From positions 1 through 7,283 of the forward strand of contig JAGQIT010000338.1 in assembly GCA_020431135.1 (NCBI GenBank): a stretch of DNA of 7,283 nucleotides, in the 5' to 3' direction. Positions within the stretch are counted from its first letter, which is position 1. Every line of letters begins with the position of its first letter. Under the pieces are notes generated by a model, which worked only from the letters and a program-made list of their open reading frames with translations, did no database searches and was not told where the DNA came from. This DNA is from Myxococcales bacterium (GTDB taxonomy: Bacteria > Myxococcota_A > Polyangia > Nannocystales > Nannocystaceae). A program made the position numbers and the translations under genes. Positions 1 to 7,069 of the stretch are shown piece by piece.

Positions 1-606
<606 letters not shown>

Positions 607-620
607 CGCCTCATCCTCGC
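607..620 (-). promoter_or_regulatory. Ribosome binding site of the response regulator
   Basis: On the minus strand the bases just before ATG 606 read gcgaggatgaggcg. GAGGA lies seven bases from the start codon and a second GAGG lies closer. This supports 606 as the true start. No convincing -35/-10 pair was recognised further upstream (to about 790). Confidence 0.6.
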
Positions 621-793
621 ATAGCGCGGGCCGCCCGCGGCAGCCGCGGCCGCGCCGACCCCCTCGCAGCCTGTGATGGAGGTCCTGGGCGGCCTCGCGC
701 CGCGGTCGTCGGCCCCGATCTGTCCGTACCGGGGTCGTACTTCAGGCTTCGCCTGGCGACCGGAGTCGACGAGGGCGAGCGAGGCGCGGACCT

Positions 794-839
794 CCACCAC
801 AGGCTGCGCGCTGCCGTGGGTCGACGCGCAGCGCGGTGG
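794..839 (-). terminator. GC-rich stem-loop after the dioxygenase gene, possible terminator
   Basis: A perfect 8-bp inverted repeat, GCTGCGCG (803-810) and CGCGCAGC (825-832), encloses a 14-base loop. An outer 5-bp stem CCACC (794-798)/GGTGG (835-839) extends it across a small internal loop. It starts about ten bases after the stop codon of the minus-strand dioxygenase gene, the expected position for a transcription end. No T-tract follows on the minus strand, so it is not a canonical intrinsic terminator. It could instead be a 3'-end stabilising hairpin. Confidence 0.35.
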
Positions 840-848
840 TCCGTCGGC

Positions 849-1865
849 TCAGGGCGGGGGCATCATGCCGCCGCCGCCCATGCCGACGCTGCACGTCGAC
901 CCGGCGATCGCGATCGCCTTGGAGGCGAGCATCGCCCCGTCGGCCATCCGCGCGACGTCGAGGATGTAGGGCGAGAGGTCGTCGACGCCGCCGATGACGT
1001 TGTCGGTGGTGTTGATGGTGTCGGGCTGGCCAAACTCGGCGTAGTCCGGGTGCGAGGAGAAGATCTCCTCGTTGAGCGCGTCGTCGAAGAAGAGCTGCGA
1101 GGTCAGGGTGAGCTGGCCGTCGAGGTAGACGCGGAAGTGGATGTGGATCGCCCGGCTCGAGTACCAGCCGGGGAAGCAGGTGTCGAAGTCGAGGCGGCCG
1201 TCGGCGTCCGAGGTCTGGGAGCCGCGGAAGTAGAGGTAGTTCTCGGCGTCCGGGTCGTCGCCGTAGCAGAAGGCGCCGCTCGGCGTGACGCCCGAGTAGA
1301 CCCCCGTCCGCTGGGTGTGCCAGATCTCGACGACGGCGCCCTCGATCGGCGCGCAGCTCTCGGCCTCGACGATCTTCAGGGCGAGGCGCACGGGCAGGCC
1401 GCCCCAGCCCTCGCTGACGTCCTGGCGCTCGATCGTGTCCGCCGTGCACGGGCCCTCGGTGGTCTGGCACAGGAGCGCGCAGCCGAGGCCGCCCGCGAAG
1501 GGGTCGGGGTAGCAGTCCTTCTTTGTCATCGCCGCGGTGCCGCCGGTCGCCCAGGTGTCGCTGTCGCCGCAGGCCTCGCTGCCGGTCGTGCCCGTGGTCT
1601 CGTCGCCGCCCGAGGTGCTGCTCTCGCCGCCGCTGCCCGAGCCGCCCGACGAGCTCGACCCGGTGGTCCCGTCGTCGCCCGAGGAGCTGCCGGTCGTGCC
1701 GGACGACGTCGTGCCGTCGTCGCCGGTCGTGCCGCTGTCGCCGACGCCGTCGTCGCTGCAGGCGACGAGCGCGGCGAGGGGCGCGAGCGCGAGGCCTCCG
1801 CCGAGGTGTTGGATGATCCGACGGCGGGTCCAGGTCTTCGGGGGGGATGACGCGTGGTTCGACAT
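849..1865 (-). CDS. Intradiol ring-cleavage dioxygenase-like lipoprotein, Tat-exported
   Basis: A 338-residue exported protein related to the catalytic domain of protocatechuate 3,4-dioxygenase and catechol 1,2-dioxygenase. These non-haem Fe(III) enzymes cleave catechol-type rings between the two hydroxyls. The N-terminus has a twin-arginine motif (T13-R-R-R-I-I), a hydrophobic stretch and a lipobox LVAC with Cys36, suggesting export of a folded metalloenzyme by Tat and lipid anchoring. Residues 37-97 are a Ser/Gly/Thr/Asp linker. The dioxygenase domain covers about 110-325: TTEGP (135-139), IWHTQRTGVYSG, FPGWYSSR and IHIHFRV. The iron ligands correspond to Tyr190, Tyr235, His241 and His243, all present. 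LTSQLFF follows, as in the family. Nine cysteines after the anchor suggest disulfides outside the cytoplasm. The C-terminus is an odd Gly/Met/Pro tail. Only a weak Shine-Dalgarno precedes ATG 1865. The substrate is unknown and no aromatic-degradation genes are nearby; activity is inferred from the ligand set. Confidence 0.92.
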   Translation of the reverse strand: MSNHASSPPKTWTRRRIIQHLGGGLALAPLAALVACSDDGVGDSGTTGDDGTTSSGTTGSSSGDDGTTGSSSSGGSGSGGESSTSGGDETTGTTGSEACGDSDTWATGGTAAMTKKDCYPDPFAGGLGCALLCQTTEGPCTADTIERQDVSEGWGGLPVRLALKIVEAESCAPIEGAVVEIWHTQRTGVYSGVTPSGAFCYGDDPDAENYLYFRGSQTSDADGRLDFDTCFPGWYSSRAIHIHFRVYLDGQLTLTSQLFFDDALNEEIFSSHPDYAEFGQPDTINTTDNVIGGVDDLSPYILDVARMADGAMLASKAIAIAGSTCSVGMGGGGMMPPP

Positions 1866-1965
1866 GTGTGCAGCCTGCGACCTGGATCTGAAGGAAGTCT
1901 TAAGCGTCGTCAGAGTCGGGCCGAAGGCGTGGTGCGGGCCGCAGACGCGCGTATCTCGCGGCTTC

Positions 1966-1988
1966 GCGTCGCTACTCCGCGGCGACGC
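1966..1988. repeat. 7-bp inverted repeat in the divergent intergenic region
   Basis: GCGTCGC (1966-1972) and GCGACGC (1982-1988) form a perfect 7-bp stem around a 9-base loop. It lies between the divergent dioxygenase and TPR-like genes, about 100 bases from the former's start. It may be an operator or a leader hairpin. In DNA this GC-rich such stems also arise by chance, so the call is tentative. Confidence 0.3.
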
Positions 1989-2027
1989 CCGCAGCGCTCG
2001 CCAGGCTCATGGCGACCGCAGCGCGGG

Positions 2028-2053
2028 AGCGAGCGCCCGCGCTCGCGCTCGCT
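2028..2053. repeat. 9-bp GC-rich stem-loop upstream of the TPR-like gene
   Basis: AGCGAGCGC (2028-2036) pairs perfectly with GCGCTCGCT (2045-2053) across an 8-base loop. The right arm is preceded by an overlapping copy of GCGCTCGC (2039-2046), so an alternative pairing is possible. It ends 57 bases before ATG 2111, so it could sit in the 5' leader or promoter of that gene. There is no T-tract. The rest of 1866-2110 shows no recognisable promoter or small gene. Confidence 0.35.
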
Positions 2054-2110
2054 TGCCTGGATGATGAGTGAGGGAACGAACCCTGCCCCTCGCTGTCATG
2101 ATGGACCGGT

Positions 2111-3619
2111 ATGCGGCGACGATCCGCGAGAACGAGGCCCTGGTTCGGCCCCGCCGCGGCCGGCTGGCTGGCGCTCGTCGCCCTGCTCTGGGGGCGGCCG
2201 ACCGAGGCGGCGACGTGTCACAACGGCCCGCGGGCGATCTACCTCCGCGCCCAGGCGCGCAGCGAGCTGGCGGCCGCGCGCAGCCGCCAAGTGATCGCGT
2301 CGACGGAGCTCCGCCCCCGACGCGCCGCGACCCCGCCCGGCGAGCACCTGCGCATGCGCCGAGCCGCGCGCGCCGACGTCGAGGCGGCCGGACCCGTCGC
2401 CCTCGCCCGCCACGACCTCGCCTACGCGATCGCCCTCCTCGGCGCGCGCGAGTACCTCGAGCGCCGCCACGGGGCGCTCTACGAGGCGATCTACTACGCC
2501 GACGATCGCGGGCAGCGAGCGACCGCCGCGACCTTCAAGCGCTGGCAAGCCCAGTACGAGGCCGCCGCGCGGGAGGTCGACCGCGAGGTCGTCGCGGTGC
2601 TCCAGCGCGTCGTCGCCACGGATGACCTGCCCGATAAGACAGAGAGCGAGGCCCTCCTCGAGCTCGTCCTCGCCCTCGCTCGCCTCGGCCGCGACGGCGA
2701 GGCCGACGTCGTCCTCGAGCGGGTCGTCCGTGAGCACCGCGCGAGCGCCTCGTGGCCGCTCGCCCAGCTCCTCCGCGCCGACGCGCTCGCCAAGGCGGGC
2801 CGCCACCACGAGGCCCGCCAACGCTACGCAAGCCTCACGCGCGGCGAGCCGGGGCTCCTCCGCGCGCTCGCCAGCTTCCGCCTCGCCCACGCGCTCCTCG
2901 TCGACCTGTCGCACCCGAGCCCGTCCGGGGTCGAGGCGAACCCCGAGGCGAGCCTGCAAGCGTTCGTCGCCGCGATCCGCGAGACACAGACGCACGGGCC
3001 CGAGACCCCGCTCGCCCGCCAGCTCCGCCGCGACGCTCGCCGCGACCTGCCGCTCGCCTACGCGGCCGCGCGCGGACCCGAGGGCGCGCTCGCTGCCATG
3101 AAGACCTGGGGTAGCGACGCCTCCCGCGACGAGGACATGACCGCGAGGATGGGCGCGAGCCTCGCCGAGCTCTACCTCGGCCGCGACCGCCCGGCCGCGG
3201 CCGCGTCGGTCTACCGCCAGCTCCTCGCGGCCTTCCCCGAGGCGCCGGAGGTCTGTCGCTGGCGCGCGCAGATCGTCGTCACCACCTTCGCTACCGACGA
3301 CGTCGTTCGCCAACGGGCTGCGCTCCACGAGCTCGTGGCGACCGCGAGGCGGCTCGCCAGCGGCGACGCGCGGGCCTCTGTCCGCAAGAGCTGCCGCTAC
3401 GCCGCGGCGGAGCTGCTCGCTACTGCAGCCCGCGACTGGCACGCCCGCGCGGCGCAGGGCGACGACGCGGCCCTGCGCCGGCGCGCCGCCGCGGCCTACA
3501 CGATCTACGCCGAGAGCTTCGCCGACCTCGGCGGGTGGGAGGCCGTCGCCCGCGATCGCGACGCGCTCACGCGCGGCGACCCGCCGGAGGTCCCGCTCCT
3601 CATGACCTGCAGCCAGTGA
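2111..3619 (+). CDS. Exported TPR-like helical-repeat protein
   Basis: A 502-residue protein rich in Ala, Arg, Leu and Glu, with helix-turn-helix pairs resembling degenerate tetratricopeptide repeats. The clearest are about 178-211 (ALLELVLALARLGRDGEAD), 214-247 (ending in KAGRHHEARQRYASLTRGEPG) and 345-380 (AELYLGRDRPAAAASVYRQLL, then AFPEAPE). Such repeats usually mediate protein-protein contacts. The N-terminus is a signal peptide: several Arg, a hydrophobic core at about residues 14-27, and likely cleavage after TEA (31-33). There is no lipobox. Four cysteines remain (36, 382, 428, 500), compatible with two disulfides in the periplasm. A TGA at 2099 lies in frame upstream, making ATG 2111 the first possible ATG; the Shine-Dalgarno is weak (GGA, 2103-2105). 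The role is unknown. Myxobacterial TPR proteins of this style are known in envelope and motility machinery, but nothing here ties this one to such a system. Confidence 0.75.
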   Translation: MRRRSARTRPWFGPAAAGWLALVALLWGRPTEAATCHNGPRAIYLRAQARSELAAARSRQVIASTELRPRRAATPPGEHLRMRRAARADVEAAGPVALARHDLAYAIALLGAREYLERRHGALYEAIYYADDRGQRATAATFKRWQAQYEAAAREVDREVVAVLQRVVATDDLPDKTESEALLELVLALARLGRDGEADVVLERVVREHRASASWPLAQLLRADALAKAGRHHEARQRYASLTRGEPGLLRALASFRLAHALLVDLSHPSPSGVEANPEASLQAFVAAIRETQTHGPETPLARQLRRDARRDLPLAYAAARGPEGALAAMKTWGSDASRDEDMTARMGASLAELYLGRDRPAAAASVYRQLLAAFPEAPEVCRWRAQIVVTTFATDDVVRQRAALHELVATARRLASGDARASVRKSCRYAAAELLATAARDWHARAAQGDDAALRRRAAAAYTIYAESFADLGGWEAVARDRDALTRGDPPEVPLLMTCSQ

Positions 3620-3666
3620 GCAGAGCCGCGCGCCTCTACCCAGCGCAGGGCGATGAAATGACGACG

Positions 3667-3687
3667 CGCGCCGACCTCAAAGGCGCG
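3667..3687 (+). terminator. Weak stem-loop after the TPR-like gene
   Basis: CGCGCC (3667-3672) and GGCGCG (3682-3687) form a 6-bp stem with a 9-base loop, about 48 bases after the TPR-like stop codon. No T-tract follows. It is a possible factor-dependent termination or RNA-stability hairpin and is weakly supported. Confidence 0.2.
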
Positions 3688-3716
3688 GAATCTCGGCGCC
3701 CGCCGTGATCTCGAGC

Positions 3717-3758
3717 GCACCGGCGCGACGCGGCCGGACGCCCGTTCTGCGCCGGTGC
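3717..3758. promoter_or_regulatory. Perfect 10-bp inverted repeat just before the propeller lipoprotein
   Basis: GCACCGGCGC (3717-3726) is repeated inverted as GCGCCGGTGC (3749-3758) with a 22-base spacer. The right arm ends 13 bases before ATG 3772, directly against the Shine-Dalgarno. The arms could be an operator for a dimeric regulator or could fold in the mRNA next to the ribosome site. The two arm centres are 32 bp apart, about three helical turns, which would suit a DNA-binding protein. Confidence 0.4.
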
Positions 3759-3771
3759 TAGGGTGGAGGCG

Positions 3772-5217
3772 ATGCGGCGCGTTGGGCTGGGATGGGCGGC
3801 GATCTTCACACTCGCATGCAACGGCGGCGCGGGCTCCGAGGCGTCCGACACCGAGTCCGGGAGCGCGACCTCGACGATGACCGCGACCGCGACCGCGACG
3901 ACCGGCGAGGCGAGTGAGACCGGCGGCACGGAGAGCGCGAGCGGTACGAACGGCACGAACGGCACCGACGGCACCGACACCGAGGACACGGGCGTCGGCT
4001 GCGGGAGCGGGACGCCCTGGACCGCGGCGGAGCCCGGCCCCTTCATCATCTCCTACGACGAGGAAGGCCTCCTGCTGCCGTACCCGTCGCGCCCCCGCCC
4101 CTCGGAGGACGGCCGCTACGTCCTCTTCACGACCTTGACGCAGCCGGGAAACCTCCTCGCTATGTGGCGCCTCGACAACAAGTGCGGGACCGTCGAGGCC
4201 GTCCCGGTCGCCGGCTACGATCCGACGGAGCTCGCGGCGGACCTCGACGACCTCGAGCTCTCGCGCGACGGCAGCACCGTCGTCTTCACGGCGCGCGGGC
4301 CCGAGAACGGGCAGCTGCGCGCCTTCGCGATCGACGTCGCCAGCGGCGCGCTCGAGCTCCTCGACGTGCTCCCCGACGGGACCGAGGGCGTGGGCGTCTC
4401 GGACAGCGTGTCAGTCAGCGCCGACGGCCGCTTCGTCGCCTTCACCACCAACCTCAAGGTCACGGCCGACGACGACGACCTCGGGATCTGGGACATCGTC
4501 GTCCGCGATCGCGAGGCCGGCGTCACCGAGCTCATCAGCGTCGACAACGAGGGCAAGAAGTCGAGCAACCACTGCTACTCGCCGAGCATCTCCGCCGACG
4601 GCCGCTTCGTCGCCTTCGAGGCCTTCGCCTCGTCGCTGAGCCCCGAGTACTGGTCGAACGGCGCCCACGCCTACGTCCGCGACCGCCAGGAGGACGTCCT
4701 CGAGTTCGCGTCGCCGCAGCCGCCGGGGCTCGCCAACGGCACGAGCACCGGCTGGCGCCCGCACATCTCCGCCGACGGCCGCTACGTCGCCTTCGCCACC
4801 GACTACGGCCACGCCCCGGAGGACACCGACGAGGAGAGCGACGTCTACCTCCTAGACCGCCAGAGCGCCGCGCTCGAGCTCATCAGCACCGCGACCTTCG
4901 ACGCCCTCGGGCCGACCTCCGACAACGAGCCCTGGGTCGCCGACGACGGCCAGCGCCTCGTCTACATCGCCTCCGGCCTCGAGGCGCCCTACCCGGTGGC
5001 GGCGCTGCTCAAGGACCGCGCGAGCGACGTGACGATCGAGCCGACGCCCGGCCCCGGCGTCGACCTCCTCGACCTCGACCTCTCGGCGCTCCGCGTGAGC
5101 CCCGACGGCGCCTGGATCGTCGCGCTCGCCGGCCCCGCCGACGCCATCGACCCGCCGCTCGGCCCCGGTCAGTCGGCGCTCGTCATGCTCCGGGTCGACG
5201 CGCTCGTCGACCCGTAG
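3772..5217 (+). CDS. PD40/TolB-like beta-propeller lipoprotein
   Basis: A 481-residue exported protein. A short signal peptide ends in FTLAC, with Cys16 the likely lipidated residue (Thr at -3 makes the lipobox imperfect). Residues 17-76 are a Thr/Ser/Gly/Asp/Glu linker with GTNGTNGTDGTD repeats. From about residue 108 come seven PD40-type strands: SEDGRYVLFTT (111), SRDGSTVVFTA (164), SADGRFVAFTT (216), SADGRFVAFEA (274), SADGRYVAFAT (333), DDGQRLVYIA (391) and SPDGAWIVALA (443). This predicts a beta-propeller like the C-terminal domain of TolB. Such domains bind proteins or sugars; no catalytic residues are visible, so a binding or scaffold role is inferred. Three blades share a near-identical 25-base stretch (4419, 4593, 4770), reflecting repeat duplication or strong codon bias. 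ATG 3772 is preferred because AGGGTGGAGG (3760-3769) precedes it; an in-frame GTG at 3763 would add three residues. The last 366 bases overlap the convergent CPBP gene. Confidence 0.88.
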   Translation: MRRVGLGWAAIFTLACNGGAGSEASDTESGSATSTMTATATATTGEASETGGTESASGTNGTNGTDGTDTEDTGVGCGSGTPWTAAEPGPFIISYDEEGLLLPYPSRPRPSEDGRYVLFTTLTQPGNLLAMWRLDNKCGTVEAVPVAGYDPTELAADLDDLELSRDGSTVVFTARGPENGQLRAFAIDVASGALELLDVLPDGTEGVGVSDSVSVSADGRFVAFTTNLKVTADDDDLGIWDIVVRDREAGVTELISVDNEGKKSSNHCYSPSISADGRFVAFEAFASSLSPEYWSNGAHAYVRDRQEDVLEFASPQPPGLANGTSTGWRPHISADGRYVAFATDYGHAPEDTDEESDVYLLDRQSAALELISTATFDALGPTSDNEPWVADDGQRLVYIASGLEAPYPVAALLKDRASDVTIEPTPGPGVDLLDLDLSALRVSPDGAWIVALAGPADAIDPPLGPGQSALVMLRVDALVDP

Positions 5218-6138
5218 CGCCGCGGCGGGCGGCCTGACCGAGGCGGCGCCTCCCTCCCTGCGAGCGCGGCGCCAGTAGATCGCGGCGACGACGGTGACGA
5301 CAATGGGCACCATCAGCCCGTACTCGTCTATCCACATACCGCTGGTCTCGCCCTGGATGGTCAGCGGCGTGTAGATCTTCTGGATATAGATATTGTGGGC
5401 GCCGTGGAACATGACCGCCGGCCAGAGCGAGCCCGACGTGAACGTATAGTAGGTCATGATCACCGACATGCTGACGAGCATCACGGTGAAGCACGCGAGT
5501 TGAAAGAAAGGATCACCGCCGCCATATGCGATGATCACGGGATAGTGCCACACCGCCCACAGGAGGCCGCTGAGCAGGCAGGTCACCTCGAAGGAGAAGA
5601 GCCTGCGCAGCTCCCAGACGAGGAAGCCGCGCCAGCCGATCTCCTCGCCGGCGATCGAGCCCAGCGACTTGATGAACTGCACAGACGCGAGCAGGGCGGT
5701 CATCAGAGCGACAATGGCCAGCGATGATCCGCCTGAGCCGCCTGACAGCCCGAGCCCGTGCCCCCATTCATCCAGGGTCTCCGGGTTGGCGACGCCAGCG
5801 AGCCCGAGGAGCCAGACGAGCCCGTAGGCGATGGAGACATAGAGCGCGGGCAGGACATAGCCGGCGATGTTGGCGCGGTGGCTCCCCCAGCGCCACGGCA
5901 GCTCGGCGATCCGTCGCCCCCAGAGCCGCAAGGTCACGAACGCGGCCAGCGTCGGCGTCATCATGAGCGTGCCGACATAGAGCGAGGTCGGTGCCAGGCG
6001 GACGATCGCGAAATGGGCCGCGCTCGCGGCCACGCTGAGGACCCCGAGGAACGTCAGCAGAGTGAGGATCGTCCGGCGTCTGTCGGTGTGGATCGGATCC
6101 ATGATCGTCTGGCGTGCTCGACCGATCGACGCCCTCAC
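4852..6138 (-). CDS. CPBP-family intramembrane metalloprotease with antisense-derived tail
   Basis: A membrane protein with the CPBP (CAAX protease / bacteriocin-processing, Abi, Rce1-like) signature. Numbering from GTG 6138, the motifs are E165-E166-x3-R170 (GEEIGWRGFLVWELRR), H198 in WAVWHYP, and H245 with N249 in MFHGAHN; these Glu/His/Asn residues form the intramembrane metal site in the family. Hydrophobic segments lie at about 24-46, 53-72, 91-115, 139-160, 183-203, 209-230, 238-256 and 274-290. GTG 6138 overlaps the upstream TGA (GTGA), implying translational coupling; ATG 6102 is an alternative start. Neither has a clear Shine-Dalgarno. After the last helix no stop occurs until 4852, so residues 308-428 are a charged tail encoded antisense to the propeller gene. 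That tail is probably not part of the native fold. Codons such as AAT and TAT are more frequent than in the neighbours. Family roles include protease-mediated immunity to bacteriocins and peptide or membrane-protein processing; the substrate here is unknown. Confidence 0.9.
   Translation of the reverse strand: MRASIGRARQTIMDPIHTDRRRTILTLLTFLGVLSVAASAAHFAIVRLAPTSLYVGTLMMTPTLAAFVTLRLWGRRIAELPWRWGSHRANIAGYVLPALYVSIAYGLVWLLGLAGVANPETLDEWGHGLGLSGGSGGSSLAIVALMTALLASVQFIKSLGSIAGEEIGWRGFLVWELRRLFSFEVTCLLSGLLWAVWHYPVIIAYGGGDPFFQLACFTVMLVSMSVIMTYYTFTSGSLWPAVMFHGAHNIYIQKIYTPLTIQGETSGMWIDEYGLMVPIVVTVVAAIYWRRARREGGAASVRPPAAALRVDERVDPEHDERRLTGAERRVDGVGGAGERDDPGAVGAHAERREVEVEEVDAGAGRRLDRHVARAVLEQRRHRVGRLEAGGDVDEALAVVGDPGLVVGGRPEGVEGRGADELERGALAV
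5149..5217 (+). repeat. 3' end of the propeller gene, left copy of a diverged direct repeat
   Basis: The last 22 codons plus stop of the propeller gene match 7134-7202 in the same orientation and frame, with 56 of 69 bases identical by my alignment and no gaps. Both encode DPPLG, then G two residues on, LR, DAL, D and a TAG stop. The two copies flank the minus-strand protease pair. Confidence 0.75.
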
Positions 6139-6971
6139 TCGAGGCAGGGCTCATACCAGCCCATCTTCGCGCGGTAGGCCTCTGCTTGCGCGTCGGCGTC
6201 GGGGTGCTCTTCGTAGCGGGCGGCCGCCCAGGCGGCCCAGTCGGCGTCGACCTGCGCCAGGGGAGCACCGAGCACGCGCTCCACAGAGTCCGGGTCGAGG
6301 CCCTCGCGCGCGGTCGCCAGGTCCCACACGACCTCGCGCCCCAGCTCCTCATCGACGTAGCGGAACCACGAGGCCCGCAGGATGTAGGCCTGCCCCTGAC
6401 AGCGCATGTTCAGCGCCTCGTGCCGCGCCCGATAATCCGCCAGCGTGGGCCCGCCCTGCTGCAGCCAGTGGCCGACGACCACGTCCTCATCAGAGCCGAA
6501 GAGCGGGAACCCGGTCTTGTCTGGATCGACCAGCAGCGCCACATACTCCGCCCAGCCCTCCAAGTAGAAGCCCGCGTCGCTCCCCGACTCGGCCAGCGTC
6601 GGCGCGACGAGGCTGTCGTAGGCGATGGCGTGCACGAGCTCGTGGGCGTACATGGCGCGATAGCCCCCCTCCGCCTCCGAGAAGCGCCACAGGTGGACCG
6701 TCCCCTCGTCGTCGACGTAGGGCGACGTCCGCCGGTAGCGACCGTGCAGCTCCACCCGGATCTCGCCGTCCAGCTCGACGTCCGCGGGGTGCAGCGCCGC
6801 GACGTCGGCGTGGAGCGCCTCGCCCATATCCAGCAGCCGCTGGACCTCCTCCTCGGAGCTGCTCACGCCGCTCCCGACGATCTGCAGGTGCTCACTTCGC
6901 GCCTCGAGGGCGCACGCCGACAGGGAGGAGATCAAGGCCAAAGCCAGCGCGATTGTGTGTGTAGTCCGCAT
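6135..6971 (-). CDS. HExxH metallopeptidase-like lipoprotein (gluzincin type)
   Basis: A 278-residue lipoprotein: signal peptide with lipobox LSAC (Cys20), then a predicted zinc peptidase domain. The zinc motif is H110-E-L-V-H114 in MYAHELVHAIAYD. A second conserved helix, FYLEGWAEYVA, supplies E138 (or E142) as the third ligand, a gluzincin arrangement resembling the peptidase-MA-like families. A later segment, ILRASWFRYVDEELG at about 197-211, resembles the helix following the active site in those proteins. The product would act on the outside of the membrane it is anchored to. ATG 6971 is preceded by GGAGGGG at five bases, so it is chosen over an in-frame TTG at 6989. Its stop overlaps the start of the CPBP protease gene, so the two are probably one operon and may act in sequence on a shared substrate (inference). 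The peptidase call rests on motifs; proteolysis and substrate are unproven. Confidence 0.85.
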   Translation of the reverse strand: MRTTHTIALALALISSLSACALEARSEHLQIVGSGVSSSEEEVQRLLDMGEALHADVAALHPADVELDGEIRVELHGRYRRTSPYVDDEGTVHLWRFSEAEGGYRAMYAHELVHAIAYDSLVAPTLAESGSDAGFYLEGWAEYVALLVDPDKTGFPLFGSDEDVVVGHWLQQGGPTLADYRARHEALNMRCQGQAYILRASWFRYVDEELGREVVWDLATAREGLDPDSVERVLGAPLAQVDADWAAWAAARYEEHPDADAQAEAYRAKMGWYEPCLE

Positions 6972-6976
6972 CTTTG

Positions 6977-6983
6977 CCCCTCC
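6977..6983 (-). promoter_or_regulatory. Ribosome binding site deciding the peptidase start
   Basis: On the minus strand GGAGGGG is followed by CAAAG and then ATG 6971. This is the best Shine-Dalgarno in the window, and it rules out the upstream TTG at 6989, which would place this site inside the coding region. Confidence 0.75.
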
Positions 6984-7051
6984 ATCCAACGAGCCAAGGA
7001 CAGGCTACCCAGCCCCACCCGAGCCGACCATTGGCTGTCTTGGAACACAAC

Positions 7052-7069
7052 CCATGCGGATTCGCATGG
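7052..7069. promoter_or_regulatory. 18-bp near-palindrome upstream of the protease operon, possible operator
   Basis: CCATGCG (7052-7058) and CGCATGG (7063-7069) form perfect 7-bp arms around GATT. It lies 81-98 bases upstream of the peptidase ATG (6971), a suitable place for a regulator of the minus-strand operon. It contains ATG on both strands but no coding evidence. The rest of 6990-7133 shows no recognisable promoter hexamers. Confidence 0.4.

Noticed and set aside
743..755. Small hairpin CAGGC-TTC-GCCTG upstream of the response regulator
   Set aside because: Only five base pairs with a three-base loop, common by chance at this GC content, and not placed at a gene end or next to a start codon.
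816..1850. 344-codon plus-strand open frame opposite the dioxygenase gene
   Set aside because: Low-complexity Ala/Arg/Val composition with no motif, while the minus frame encodes a clear iron-enzyme domain.
2068..2625. GTG-started frame overlapping the start of the TPR-like gene
   Set aside because: The product becomes Arg/Pro-rich almost at once, whereas the overlapping frame from 2111 gives a proper signal peptide.
2096..3442. 448-codon minus-strand open frame opposite the TPR-like gene
   Set aside because: Its product is Arg/Gly/Glu-rich with no domain, signal or conserved motif. It exists because the plus-strand gene's GC-ending codons remove stops on the other strand.
4419..4794. Recurring 25-base units in the propeller gene as a possible DNA repeat array or recombination site
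   Set aside because: The units (4419, 4593, 4770) are in frame and encode the same PD40 strand ADGR[FY]VAF in successive blades, so protein repetition with strong codon bias explains them.
4164..5237. 357-codon plus-strand frame within the propeller gene
   Set aside because: An Arg/Pro-rich frameshifted reading of the propeller repeats; the neighbouring frame has the lipobox and all PD40 strands.
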